Source: an uncultured Bacteroidia bacterium (lineage in GTDB: Bacteria; Bacteroidota; Bacteroidia; SpSt-205). Taken from it: a DNA stretch of 6,149 nt. The notes under the pieces were generated by a model. That model saw only the letters and a list, made by a program, of their open reading frames with translations, was not told the DNA's origin and ran no database searches. Each line of letters opens with the position of its first letter. Positions within the stretch are counted from its first letter, which is position 1. The translations under genes and the position numbers were made by a program. Location of the stretch: positions 1 through 6,149 of the forward strand of contig CALKJV010000236.1 of assembly GCA_937995505.1 (NCBI GenBank), written 5' to 3'. This document shows positions 1 through 5,932 of the stretch, one piece after another.

Positions 1-1
1 G

Positions 2-637
2 GCAGGGAGCAACCTCCGCATTAGCCCTGCTATTCGTCCCTCTAGTGCGACTATCCCCGCCCTCGTGGGTGCTCGAGAGGTAGTCCAGTGGGCCTTCTCC
101 CAGAAAAAACCTGGCCAAGTCTCAGGCGTGCTAGAAACCACAAATGCCTTCGTCGTAGCCCAAGTCCTCTCTGTCGCAGAACCTCCCTACCGCAGCTGGG
201 AAAGTGTGCGGGAACAGCTAGAACCTAAGGCACGCAACGCTAAAAAGGCAGAGTACCTCCGCAAGCGCATAGAAGGGCATCAAACTTCGCTGGAGGCCAT
301 GAAGGAGGCTTTTGGGCCTGGAGCCTTTATCAGTCGGGCCGAAAATGCTATCTACGGCGGCATAGCTGTACCCGGTATTGGCGTAGAGCCTAAGGTACTA
401 GGCACTGCAGCTGGGCTTCAGAGAGACCAGTTGAGCCCTATCTTAGAGGGAGTAGGAGGCCTTTATGTGCTCCAAGCAGGCGACCAGAAGGCTCCCGATC
501 CTGCCTCCGAAGCCGTCGCTCGCAGTTATGCGGCTGGGCAGAGTGCTACCCAAGCTAACCTCCTCCAAGGCCGCTTCCAAGAGGCCCTCAAGGAACGCCT
601 CCAAGTAGAAGACCTTCGGTACCGCTTCGGCTTTTGA
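2..637 (+). CDS. PpiD/SurA-type peptidyl-prolyl isomerase, C-terminal part (5' end outside window)
   Basis: The frame is open from the window edge, so the visible 211 residues are the C-terminal part of a longer protein; the first in-window start-like codon (GTG at 65) is internal. The segment GAREVVQWAF...KKPGQVSGVLETTNAFVVAQV is the typical end of a parvulin-like domain, followed by a YRSWESVREQLEP helix and a basic KKAEYLRKRIEG helix. The end, with EPKVLGTAAGL, a GLYVLQ strand and a final RFQEALKERLQVEDLRYRFGF helix, matches the C-terminal half of PpiD-like proteins of Bacteroidota. Family members are usually anchored in the inner membrane by an N-terminal helix and act in the periplasm as chaperone or prolyl isomerase for outer-membrane and secreted proteins. 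The N-terminal anchor and main catalytic domain cannot be seen here. The stop codon overlaps the TTG start of the next gene, suggesting translational coupling. A SurA-type assignment is the main alternative. Confidence 0.8.
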   Translation, partial: AGSNLRISPAIRPSSATIPALVGAREVVQWAFSQKKPGQVSGVLETTNAFVVAQVLSVAEPPYRSWESVREQLEPKARNAKKAEYLRKRIEGHQTSLEAMKEAFGPGAFISRAENAIYGGIAVPGIGVEPKVLGTAAGLQRDQLSPILEGVGGLYVLQAGDQKAPDPASEAVARSYAAGQSATQANLLQGRFQEALKERLQVEDLRYRFGF

Positions 638-1848
638 GGCGGGGATTTTTAGCCTTCCTCGTACTGGCTGTAGGCTTATCGCTGGTATTCCCGGCGGGCA
701 TGCCTGCCTTGGAAACCGCGTATGTTCTGACCGCAGACCGGTGGGCCAAAGGCGCTTCCCTCTACGCGCAGCTGGAAGCCCCCGTAGACCCCTTCTTCGT
801 TACCTTCTATCGCTTCTTGCCTGCAGAAGCCCCCTTTCTCCTGCGGGTATGGAAGGCTTGGGGCCTCTTGGCGGCAGGGCTGTTTTTTCTACGCACTCGC
901 CTTCTTAGGACGCCGTCGCCCCTTCAACAGGCGCTGCTTGGGGGTTGGCTGGTCGCTTACGCACTTCAGCGATGGGCTCATCCCTTTGCTGTCGGTATGC
1001 CTGCCCTGTGGACCTTACTCCTTTTGTATTCTCAGCTTCGTTCGCCTTTTGGTCAAGGGATCCTTTGGGCGGGGCTGAGCTATCTCTTCCCGCAGACGGT
1101 CCTTTGGGGTATATGGGCTTTCTATCGCCGCATAGAAGAAAGAGACTTGCGGGCTTTGGGGCTTTTCGCCTTAGGGGCGGTATGGGCTCTTCTGGCGAGC
1201 TTAGCCCTGCATCAGCGCTTAGGCTGCTCCGAGGCCTACGGGAGAGCTTACTGGCTCCCTGTGTGGCAGGCAGCTTACACCTCATGGGAGTGGCTTCTCG
1301 TATTTTCAGTCGGAGCCTTGCTGGTGGTAGGGGCTCAGAGCGGCTTGTACTTTCGGCGCCCTTACACAGAGAGAAGGGCCTACCGCGATCGGCTATGGGC
1401 CGCTATTACATCGGTCCTAGCAGAAGGGCCCCTTGCTTTGGGGGTTTGGATGACCTTGGGGCTAGAACCGCTTTCGGACCGCCTGCGCCAGTTAGCTGGG
1501 CTGGTGCTTTTGGCTCTGCATGGCGGCATCTTAGGGTATACATTTGCTCGGCTACCGAATTGCCTCCTTTTCCTCCCAACACAAAGCTGCCTGTGGGGTA
1601 CTCCCCCTTGTTATGTACGCTTAGAAGGGCCTTATGGATGTGATATCACCAGCCCGTATCGCTGGCAGCGCCTCTGGAGCCAAGCCGATTGGGTCCAGCT
1701 CTACCGCAGCTGGGGAGAACCTCGCTTCATTTGGGATGCTGCCCAGAGCTGGGCCGAGGTCCAGTACCGCTTGCCTCTCCGAGCCCAACCCTTTGTGCAG
1801 CAGGATACCCTCTTACCTAAGCCCTTACACCTGTATCAGCGCCGATAG
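634..1848 (+). CDS. Polytopic inner-membrane protein of unknown function
   Basis: The 404-residue product is strongly hydrophobic. About nine membrane segments can be read, near residues 4-22, 72-86, 100-115, 122-136, 140-163, 174-193, 217-237, 253-275 and 287-305, followed by a soluble Trp/Tyr-rich tail of about 100 residues. I recognise no family. The long loop after the first segment (ADRW, GASLYAQLEAPVDPFF) recalls the first extracytoplasmic loop of GT-C glycosyltransferases, but no clear catalytic acidic motif is present, so this is only a hint. Four cysteines (residues 310, 319, 326, 336) cluster just after the last segment. The start is a TTG whose bases overlap the upstream stop (TTGA); the next in-frame ATG (codon 23) would remove the first membrane segment, so TTG is preferred. 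It probably shares a transcript with the PpiD-like gene. Its 3' end overlaps the convergent secreted-protein gene by 13 bases. Confidence 0.8.
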   Translation: MRRGFLAFLVLAVGLSLVFPAGMPALETAYVLTADRWAKGASLYAQLEAPVDPFFVTFYRFLPAEAPFLLRVWKAWGLLAAGLFFLRTRLLRTPSPLQQALLGGWLVAYALQRWAHPFAVGMPALWTLLLLYSQLRSPFGQGILWAGLSYLFPQTVLWGIWAFYRRIEERDLRALGLFALGAVWALLASLALHQRLGCSEAYGRAYWLPVWQAAYTSWEWLLVFSVGALLVVGAQSGLYFRRPYTERRAYRDRLWAAITSVLAEGPLALGVWMTLGLEPLSDRLRQLAGLVLLALHGGILGYTFARLPNCLLFLPTQSCLWGTPPCYVRLEGPYGCDITSPYRWQRLWSQADWVQLYRSWGEPRFIWDAAQSWAEVQYRLPLRAQPFVQQDTLLPKPLHLYQRR

Positions 1849-2507
1849 TCGTACCCCAAAACCTCATAACCCTTAGGAATCCTCATACTCGCCGGATCCA
1901 AACGCATAGGCTGCACCTTCACGGCCGTAACTTCAATCGTCAGATCCTCCTGCTTGCGAATCATTTTGAGCGGAATAGCCCCATACAGCCCTTCATTGAG
2001 AAAGAAAGCTTGCGCCCGCTTCTTTCCAGCAAAAAGTTGGGTATTAACTCGGTACTTGGGGCTCACATAGTAGATTATCTCTTCGTTAGGCTTTTGAACA
2101 CGAAATCCATAGCACCATTGCCCAAGTATCTGTATGCTATCGCCAATATAATGGGCGGGAACGTTTTCGGCTTTTCGTCGGTATTTCTCATATTTGAAGG
2201 CGCGCTTGTTTTTAGGGTCAAGGACGTACGTCCAGTCGGTGTCAGGGTCATACAATCGGCTCACAGCGAAGCTGGAGCTTGCTTCATTGATGAGGTAGCG
2301 GTTTCCCTGAATATAGAGCTGCATTTCGGTGGGAGGGTCATTTTCGCGCAAAGCTTCGGCTTTAGGGCCGCGTGTTTTGATTTTATACGAGATTAGTCCT
2401 TCAAAAGGCGGAGTGGGTGCGCGAAAGGCTTCGCTCTGAGCCCAAAGAAGGCCTATTGAAAGGCACAGCGGACTAGTCCGTAATGCGAATTCCCACCAAA
2501 GTCGCAT
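1836..2507 (-). CDS. Secreted DUF4412-like protein
   Basis: The 223-residue product starts with a short N-region and a hydrophobic stretch (about residues 12-23, ending LLWAQ), a Bacteroidota-style signal peptide. The mature part has the strand pattern of DUF4412, a LolA-like beta-rich family: FEGLISYKI, then MQLYIQGNRYLI, then YDPDTDWTYVLDPKNKRAFKY, a middle NEEIIYYVSPKYRVNT, and a final RIPKGYEVLGYDY that matches the usual 'IPxGYE' ending. DUF4412 proteins are envelope proteins with no defined biochemical role; a lipid-binding role by analogy with LolA is speculation. It is the last gene of the pheS operon. Its ATG lies 35 bases inside the end of the phosphatase gene, and no in-frame ATG, GTG or TTG follows before the mature domain, so this start is well supported. 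No lipobox is visible, so it is probably periplasmic or exported, not a lipoprotein. Confidence 0.78.
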   Translation of the reverse strand: MRLWWEFALRTSPLCLSIGLLWAQSEAFRAPTPPFEGLISYKIKTRGPKAEALRENDPPTEMQLYIQGNRYLINEASSSFAVSRLYDPDTDWTYVLDPKNKRAFKYEKYRRKAENVPAHYIGDSIQILGQWCYGFRVQKPNEEIIYYVSPKYRVNTQLFAGKKRAQAFFLNEGLYGAIPLKMIRKQEDLTIEVTAVKVQPMRLDPASMRIPKGYEVLGYDYRR

Positions 2508-3774
2508 CGTCTGTAGGCGGATTATCTCCCATCCACTCTCGCTTCCAGCGGTTATTGAAGAGGGCGCGCTGCTTCGTCATACTGGGTTCGGACCAGATTT
2601 GGAGGATAGTTTCTCGCAGACGAGGGGTACCAAACCGTTTTTCCTGCGGCCCACCAAATTGGTCTGTGATGCCATCGGTAAAAAGGTAAATTCGGTCTTC
2701 TGGTTCCAGGTCTAGCGTAAATATCTTAAATTCTACGTCTTCCTTGAGGTTTTCGCCGCCGATGGGCTGCTTGTCGGTTTTATATTCCATAAGTTCACCA
2801 TTTCGCACGAGCCAGAAAGGACGGTTTGCCCCAGCAAATTGTACCTCGGTTAGTCCATAATCAAAGCTGCAAAGGATAATCTCCATACCATCTTTTACGA
2901 AGCGGCCGCTTTCTTCGGCATCCTCTTGCAGGAAGTACTCCCGCAGGCCTTTGTGGAGTTCGGCGAGGATCTGGTGGGGCACGGTAAGGCCGCGGTAGAG
3001 GACGATTTGGTTGAGGAGGTTATAGCCGATGGTCGTTAGCAAGCCGCCGGGGATGCCATGCCCTGTGCAGTCGGCCACAGCTAAAAACGTACGATTAGCG
3101 GTGGGGGTACGAGCGATCCAGCAGAAGTCCCCACTCACGATATCTCGGCCATTCGCGAGTAGAAAGCTCTCCGGGAAGTATTTCTGTAAAGCGTTGACCT
3201 TAGTAGGGAAGATAGCGCGTTGGATGCGACGGGCATAGCGTAAGCTATCTTCTAAGTCGGTTTTGAGCTGCTCCAGGGCTTTTTCGGTTTGGAGCCGATG
3301 CGAAATATCATAGCCCAGCCCCAAGTAGCGGTAGCTTCCCTCTGAGGTACGAATAGGTAAAATGAGCAAATCTATTTGATACAACTCGTAGTCTTTGCTG
3401 CGATTTTTGATTTGTCCGCGCCAGGGGAGGCCTTGGGTAATGGTGTTCCATAGGTCTCTGAAGTATCCGGGTTCGTTAGCATCGCTACGCAGCAAATTGA
3501 TATTTTGTCCGAGCAGTTCTGAGGACTCATACCCCCCCGTTCGGGCGAAAGCCGAATTTACATATGTTATCGTTCCATGTTCATCGGTTTCTACCAGGAG
3601 CAGCTCTGGGTGGTAGTCTCGGTAAAACTGCTCCAGGGCTTCAATGAGGGAAAGTTGGTCTGCGCTGGGGGTGAGGTGTGGATACAGCTGCCGAACCTGT
3701 TCCCAAAGCGGAGTGATTGTACCTTCAGAAGGTATCGCCATACCCGCGGAAACTTTGTAGGAATCGGAGATCAT
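2473..3774 (-). CDS. PAS domain plus PP2C-type (SpoIIE/RsbU-like) serine/threonine phosphatase
   Basis: The 433-residue cytoplasmic protein has an N-terminal PAS sensor domain at about residues 55-160 (GTITYVNSAFARTGGYESSELLGQN, PAC part ending YRYLGLGYDISHR). A helical linker (about 160-190, SLRYARRIQRAIFP) leads to a SpoIIE phosphatase domain (about 195-433). The metal-binding aspartates expected for PP2C are all present: D216 (SGDF), D235 (ADCTGHG), D367 (FTDGITD) and D422/D423 (DDATL), so it should be active. Relatives dephosphorylate STAS-domain anti-anti-sigma factors, but no STAS or kinase gene lies in the window, so the substrate is unknown. The PAS ligand is also unknown; no membrane segment is visible. 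The ATG at 3774 overlaps the end of pheS by 50 bases and sits in an A-rich CCAAAATG context. A second ATG (codon 12, base 3741) would cut the overlap to 17 bases and lose no domain, so the exact start is uncertain. Confidence 0.93.
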   Translation of the reverse strand: MISDSYKVSAGMAIPSEGTITPLWEQVRQLYPHLTPSADQLSLIEALEQFYRDYHPELLLVETDEHGTITYVNSAFARTGGYESSELLGQNINLLRSDANEPGYFRDLWNTITQGLPWRGQIKNRSKDYELYQIDLLILPIRTSEGSYRYLGLGYDISHRLQTEKALEQLKTDLEDSLRYARRIQRAIFPTKVNALQKYFPESFLLANGRDIVSGDFCWIARTPTANRTFLAVADCTGHGIPGGLLTTIGYNLLNQIVLYRGLTVPHQILAELHKGLREYFLQEDAEESGRFVKDGMEIILCSFDYGLTEVQFAGANRPFWLVRNGELMEYKTDKQPIGGENLKEDVEFKIFTLDLEPEDRIYLFTDGITDQFGGPQEKRFGTPRLRETILQIWSEPSMTKQRALFNNRWKREWMGDNPPTDDATLVGIRITD

Positions 3775-4753
3775 TTTGGCTGAAGAGACGTAGGTCTGGA
3801 GTATTATACAAAAGTTGTGCCAAACGCTCTACACCCAGGCCGAAAGCAAATCCGGTATATCTCTCGGGGTCTATGTGGCAGGCGGAGAGTACAGCGGGGT
3901 CTACCATTCCGCAGCCGAGTACTTCTACCCAGCCGGTGTATTTACAGACGGGGCAGCCGGCTCCCCCACACAAGCGGCAGCCGATATCCACTTCGGCGCT
4001 CATTTCCGTGAAAGGAAAGTAAGAAGCCCTCCATCGGATAGGAATGTCCTCTCCGAAAAAGCCCTCTAAAAAGTACTCTAAGGTAGCCTTGAGGTCGGCT
4101 GCACTAATCCCTACGGCTACGCATAGCCCTTCTATCTGATGAAAGTACACATGGGCTCGGGCAGAAACGGTTTCGTGTCGGTAGACTCGACCCGGGGCTA
4201 AAATGCGGATTGGAGGTTGAGTCTTTTCCATGACCCGAACCTGCACCGTAGAAGTATGGGTTCGCAGAAGCAGGCCCCTTTGCGGGTCAATAAAAAAAGT
4301 ATCTTGCATGTCGCGAGCCGGGTGGTCTGGCTCAAAATTCAGGGCACCAAAATTGTGCCAATCGTCTTCTATTTCAGGCCCTTCGGCTAGCTGATACCCT
4401 AAGCGGGCAAAAAGCTCCACGATCCGCTGCTCCACTAAGGAGAGGGGGTGTCGCCCGCCTACCTCATAGCTGAGGTGTGGAAAAGTAGCATCTTCTCCCC
4501 AGATGGGAGTCTGGTTGAGTGCTTCTCGGTGGGCTTCTGCTAAGGCGGCTAAGCGATTCTCTGCCTCTTTGCGCAAAGCGTTGAGCCGATGCCCGAAGGC
4601 TTTGCGCTCCTCAGGGGGCAGCTGCCGTAGCTGTGCGAAAAGCTCATCCAGTACCCCTCCCTTGCGCAGAAACTTTTTCCGGAAGGCAGCCTGCGCCTCT
4701 GGCGTGTCTAAGGGCACTTCGGCTACCTCCTTTTCTAGAGCGGTAAGGTCCAT
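3725..4753 (-). CDS. pheS: Phenylalanyl-tRNA synthetase alpha subunit
   Basis: PheS is the catalytic class II subunit that, with PheT, charges tRNA-Phe with phenylalanine in the cytoplasm. The 342-residue product (E. coli PheS has 327) has an N-terminal helical coiled-coil arm (about 1-80) and the catalytic domain. Visible landmarks are GPEIEDDWHNF (125-135), HPARDMQDTFFI (144-155), motif 2 around GRVYRHETVSARAHVYFHQIEG (188-209), FTEMSAEVD (248-256) and motif 3 GFAFGLGVERL (301-311), followed by the usual NDLRFLQSF end. Residues 259-270 carry four cysteines (CRLC, then CPVC) just before GWVEVLGCGM. The frame stays open upstream to 4933, but those 60 residues do not resemble PheS and lie antisense to the dehydrogenase. 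The ATG at 4753 gives the expected MDLTALEKEV start and follows a -7 promoter element closely. pheT is not adjacent; the next gene is the phosphatase, overlapped by 17-50 bases. Confidence 0.97.
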   Translation of the reverse strand: MDLTALEKEVAEVPLDTPEAQAAFRKKFLRKGGVLDELFAQLRQLPPEERKAFGHRLNALRKEAENRLAALAEAHREALNQTPIWGEDATFPHLSYEVGGRHPLSLVEQRIVELFARLGYQLAEGPEIEDDWHNFGALNFEPDHPARDMQDTFFIDPQRGLLLRTHTSTVQVRVMEKTQPPIRILAPGRVYRHETVSARAHVYFHQIEGLCVAVGISAADLKATLEYFLEGFFGEDIPIRWRASYFPFTEMSAEVDIGCRLCGGAGCPVCKYTGWVEVLGCGMVDPAVLSACHIDPERYTGFAFGLGVERLAQLLYNTPDLRLFSQNDLRFLQSFRGYGDTF

Positions 4754-4759
4754 TTTGCA

Positions 4760-4767
4760 CAAAAATA
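4760..4767 (-). promoter_or_regulatory. Predicted Bacteroidota -7 promoter element for the pheS operon
   Basis: Read on the minus strand, this is TATTTTTG, an exact match to the Bacteroidota -7 consensus TAnnTTTG. Only six bases (TGCAAA) separate it from the pheS ATG, so the transcript would begin at or within a few bases of the start codon. No clear TTG -33 element is found about 18-21 bases upstream, which lowers confidence. The element lies inside the 28-base gap between pheS and the divergent dehydrogenase start used here. Confidence 0.5.
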
Positions 4768-4781
4768 CCAACTTCGCCGAC

Positions 4782-5819
4782 ATGTTTGCCTGGCACCTGC
4801 GCGCCTCCCTTCCCAGGGGAGCTGCTCCGATAGAGGAGAAAATGTGGAAAGATGTGCTTAGCTGGGAAGCCGTAGAGCTCCCTCCGCTTTTGCCTACGCA
4901 CGCACGCGTGCGTATTGAAGCTGCTGCCCTCAATCGGCGCGACCTATGGATAGCCTTAGGACTTTATCCGGGCATTCAGTATCCGGCGATATTGGGGTCG
5001 GATGGTTGTGGCACTGTCGTAGAGGTAGGGGAAGCGGTAGATTCGGCTTGGATCGGCCAGCGCGTGCTTATCAACCCGAGCTTAGACTGGGGGCCCTCCG
5101 AGCGAGCCCAAGCCGAAACCTATCACATCTTAGGCATGCCTACGCGGGGCACTTTTGCCGAATACGTAGACATCCCTGCTGAGAACTTACACCTTGTGCC
5201 AGGGCATCTTTCTGCAAACGAGGCGTCAGCGGTGCCGCTAGCGGGGCTTACGGCGTACCGAGCGACTTTTGTCCAAGGGCAGCTGAGCCCGGGCGAACGC
5301 GTATTTGTGCCTGGGATCGGTGGGGGAGTGGCTGTATGGGTCCTCCAGCTTGCCGTCGCTGCCGGCGCCGAAGTCTGGGTAGCCTCCAGCCGCTCCGAAA
5401 AAATCACCGCCGCCCAACAGCTCGGCGCTAAGGGAGGCGTTCTGTATACCCAACCCGATTGGGCAAAAGCGCTCCTTCGCCAGGCAGGCCCATTTGATTT
5501 GGTGGTAGATGGGGTAGGAGGCGAGCTATTTGGCGAATATCTTTCTCTGGTAGCGCCCGGCGGCCGTATCGTGGTCTATGGCGCTACCCGCGGCAATCCT
5601 TCCACTTTTGACCTCCGGCGGCTCTTTTGGCGGCAGATCCACGTAATCGGCTCCACAATGGGCAGCCCAAAAGACTTTACAGCGCTTATGGACTTTATCA
5701 CCCGCAAGCAGATTCGCCCTTTCGTGGAGACGGTGCTGCCCCTTTCAGCCCTGCCAGAAGCCCTCACCCGCCTGTATCAGGGCCAGCAGCTCGGTAAAAT
5801 CGTATTACAAGCCCAGTAA
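4782..5819 (+). CDS. Zinc-free medium-chain dehydrogenase/reductase (quinone oxidoreductase-like)
   Basis: The 345-residue product is a medium-chain dehydrogenase/reductase with an N-terminal GroES-like part (about 1-150) and a Rossmann nucleotide-binding part (about 150-300). Landmarks are AAALNRRDLWIALGLYPGIQYPAILGSDG, GTFAEYVDIPAENL, PLAGLTAYRA, the dinucleotide loop GIGGGVA (178-184), DLVVDGVGG and PGGRIVVYGAT. Although such genes are often named zinc-binding alcohol dehydrogenases, the catalytic zinc ligands are replaced (N51 where cysteine is usual, GSD for GHE) and the four-cysteine structural lobe is absent, so it is probably zinc-free. After the second Rossmann strand the sequence is SSRSEK with no acidic residue, which favours NADPH; this is inference. 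The substrate is unknown. The start is uncertain: ATG 4782 (MFAWHL) supplies the expected first beta strand, while ATG 4842 (MWKDVL) has a GAGGAG three bases upstream and leaves 88 bases for divergent promoters. The longer open frame back to 4503 is antisense to pheS and not family-like. Confidence 0.92.
   Translation: MFAWHLRASLPRGAAPIEEKMWKDVLSWEAVELPPLLPTHARVRIEAAALNRRDLWIALGLYPGIQYPAILGSDGCGTVVEVGEAVDSAWIGQRVLINPSLDWGPSERAQAETYHILGMPTRGTFAEYVDIPAENLHLVPGHLSANEASAVPLAGLTAYRATFVQGQLSPGERVFVPGIGGGVAVWVLQLAVAAGAEVWVASSRSEKITAAQQLGAKGGVLYTQPDWAKALLRQAGPFDLVVDGVGGELFGEYLSLVAPGGRIVVYGATRGNPSTFDLRRLFWRQIHVIGSTMGSPKDFTALMDFITRKQIRPFVETVLPLSALPEALTRLYQGQQLGKIVLQAQ
4895..4915. other. 21-base alternating pyrimidine-purine (Z-DNA-prone) tract with 14-base palindrome
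   Basis: Every base from 4895 to 4915 alternates pyrimidine and purine, built from CG, CA and TA steps with no interruption. Bases 4900-4913 (acgcacgcgtgcgt) are also a perfect inverted repeat. The tract encodes part of the PTHARVRI segment early in the dehydrogenase. Such tracts favour left-handed Z-DNA under negative supercoiling, and this one lies about 140-160 bases from the divergent pheS start, where upstream supercoiling is expected. A functional role is inference only. Confidence 0.5.
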
Positions 5820-5932
5820 GCGGCTTTTCCACTGCTCGCTTCACTTCCATCCTAGCCTTCCCAGAATTCCAATCCTAAGCAACTATTTTTAGCCCCTTGC
5901 ATTTGTGAGAAATGCGGTATTTTTGCTACGAT
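5820..5932. other. Intergenic region with promoter and no evident RNA gene or terminator
   Basis: This 113-base spacer is the longest non-coding stretch in the window. It contains no open reading frame worth calling and no GC-rich hairpin followed by a T run, so no intrinsic terminator for the dehydrogenase was found. The A/T-richer second half carries the promoter of the next gene. An in-frame ATG at 5912 exists, but it lies before the -7 element and would not be on the predicted transcript. Confidence 0.6.
5897..5925 (+). promoter_or_regulatory. Predicted Bacteroidota promoter (TTG -33, TATTTTTG -7) for the last gene
   Basis: A TTG at 5897-5899 and the octamer TATTTTTG at 5918-5925 are separated by 18 bases. 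This fits the Bacteroidota sigma-factor consensus TTG-N17-23-TAnnTTTG. Only seven bases (CTACGAT) lie between the -7 element and the ATG at 5933, so transcription should start at or very near that codon. This placement is the main reason to prefer ATG 5933 over ATG 5912. Confidence 0.7.

Noticed and set aside
1539..1546. TACATTTG, an exact plus-strand match to the -7 consensus
   Set aside because: It is inside the membrane-protein gene with no downstream plus-strand gene to serve; chance matches at this rate are expected.
945..1643. 232-codon open frame on the plus strand inside the membrane-protein gene
   Set aside because: It lies in another frame of a longer gene with clear membrane segments, and its product is Arg/Ser/Gly-rich low-complexity sequence without family features.
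2010..2396. 128-codon plus-strand open frame
   Set aside because: It is antisense to the DUF4412-like gene, which has a signal peptide and family-like strand pattern; the antisense product has no recognisable features.
2471..2478. GACTAGTC palindrome at the phosphatase stop codon
   Set aside because: Eight-base palindromes are expected by chance many times in a window this size, and no terminator-like T run follows.
3367..3374. TAGATTTG on the minus strand, an exact -7 consensus match
   Set aside because: It is internal to the phosphatase gene (PAS region) with no start codon at a sensible distance; probably chance.
4503..4781. In-frame extension of the dehydrogenase upstream of 4782
   Set aside because: The added residues are antisense to the pheS N-terminal arm, Ser/Arg/Ala-rich, and not part of the dehydrogenase fold.
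4754..4933. In-frame 60-residue N-terminal extension of PheS
   Set aside because: It does not resemble PheS, overlaps the dehydrogenase, and lies upstream of the predicted pheS promoter element.
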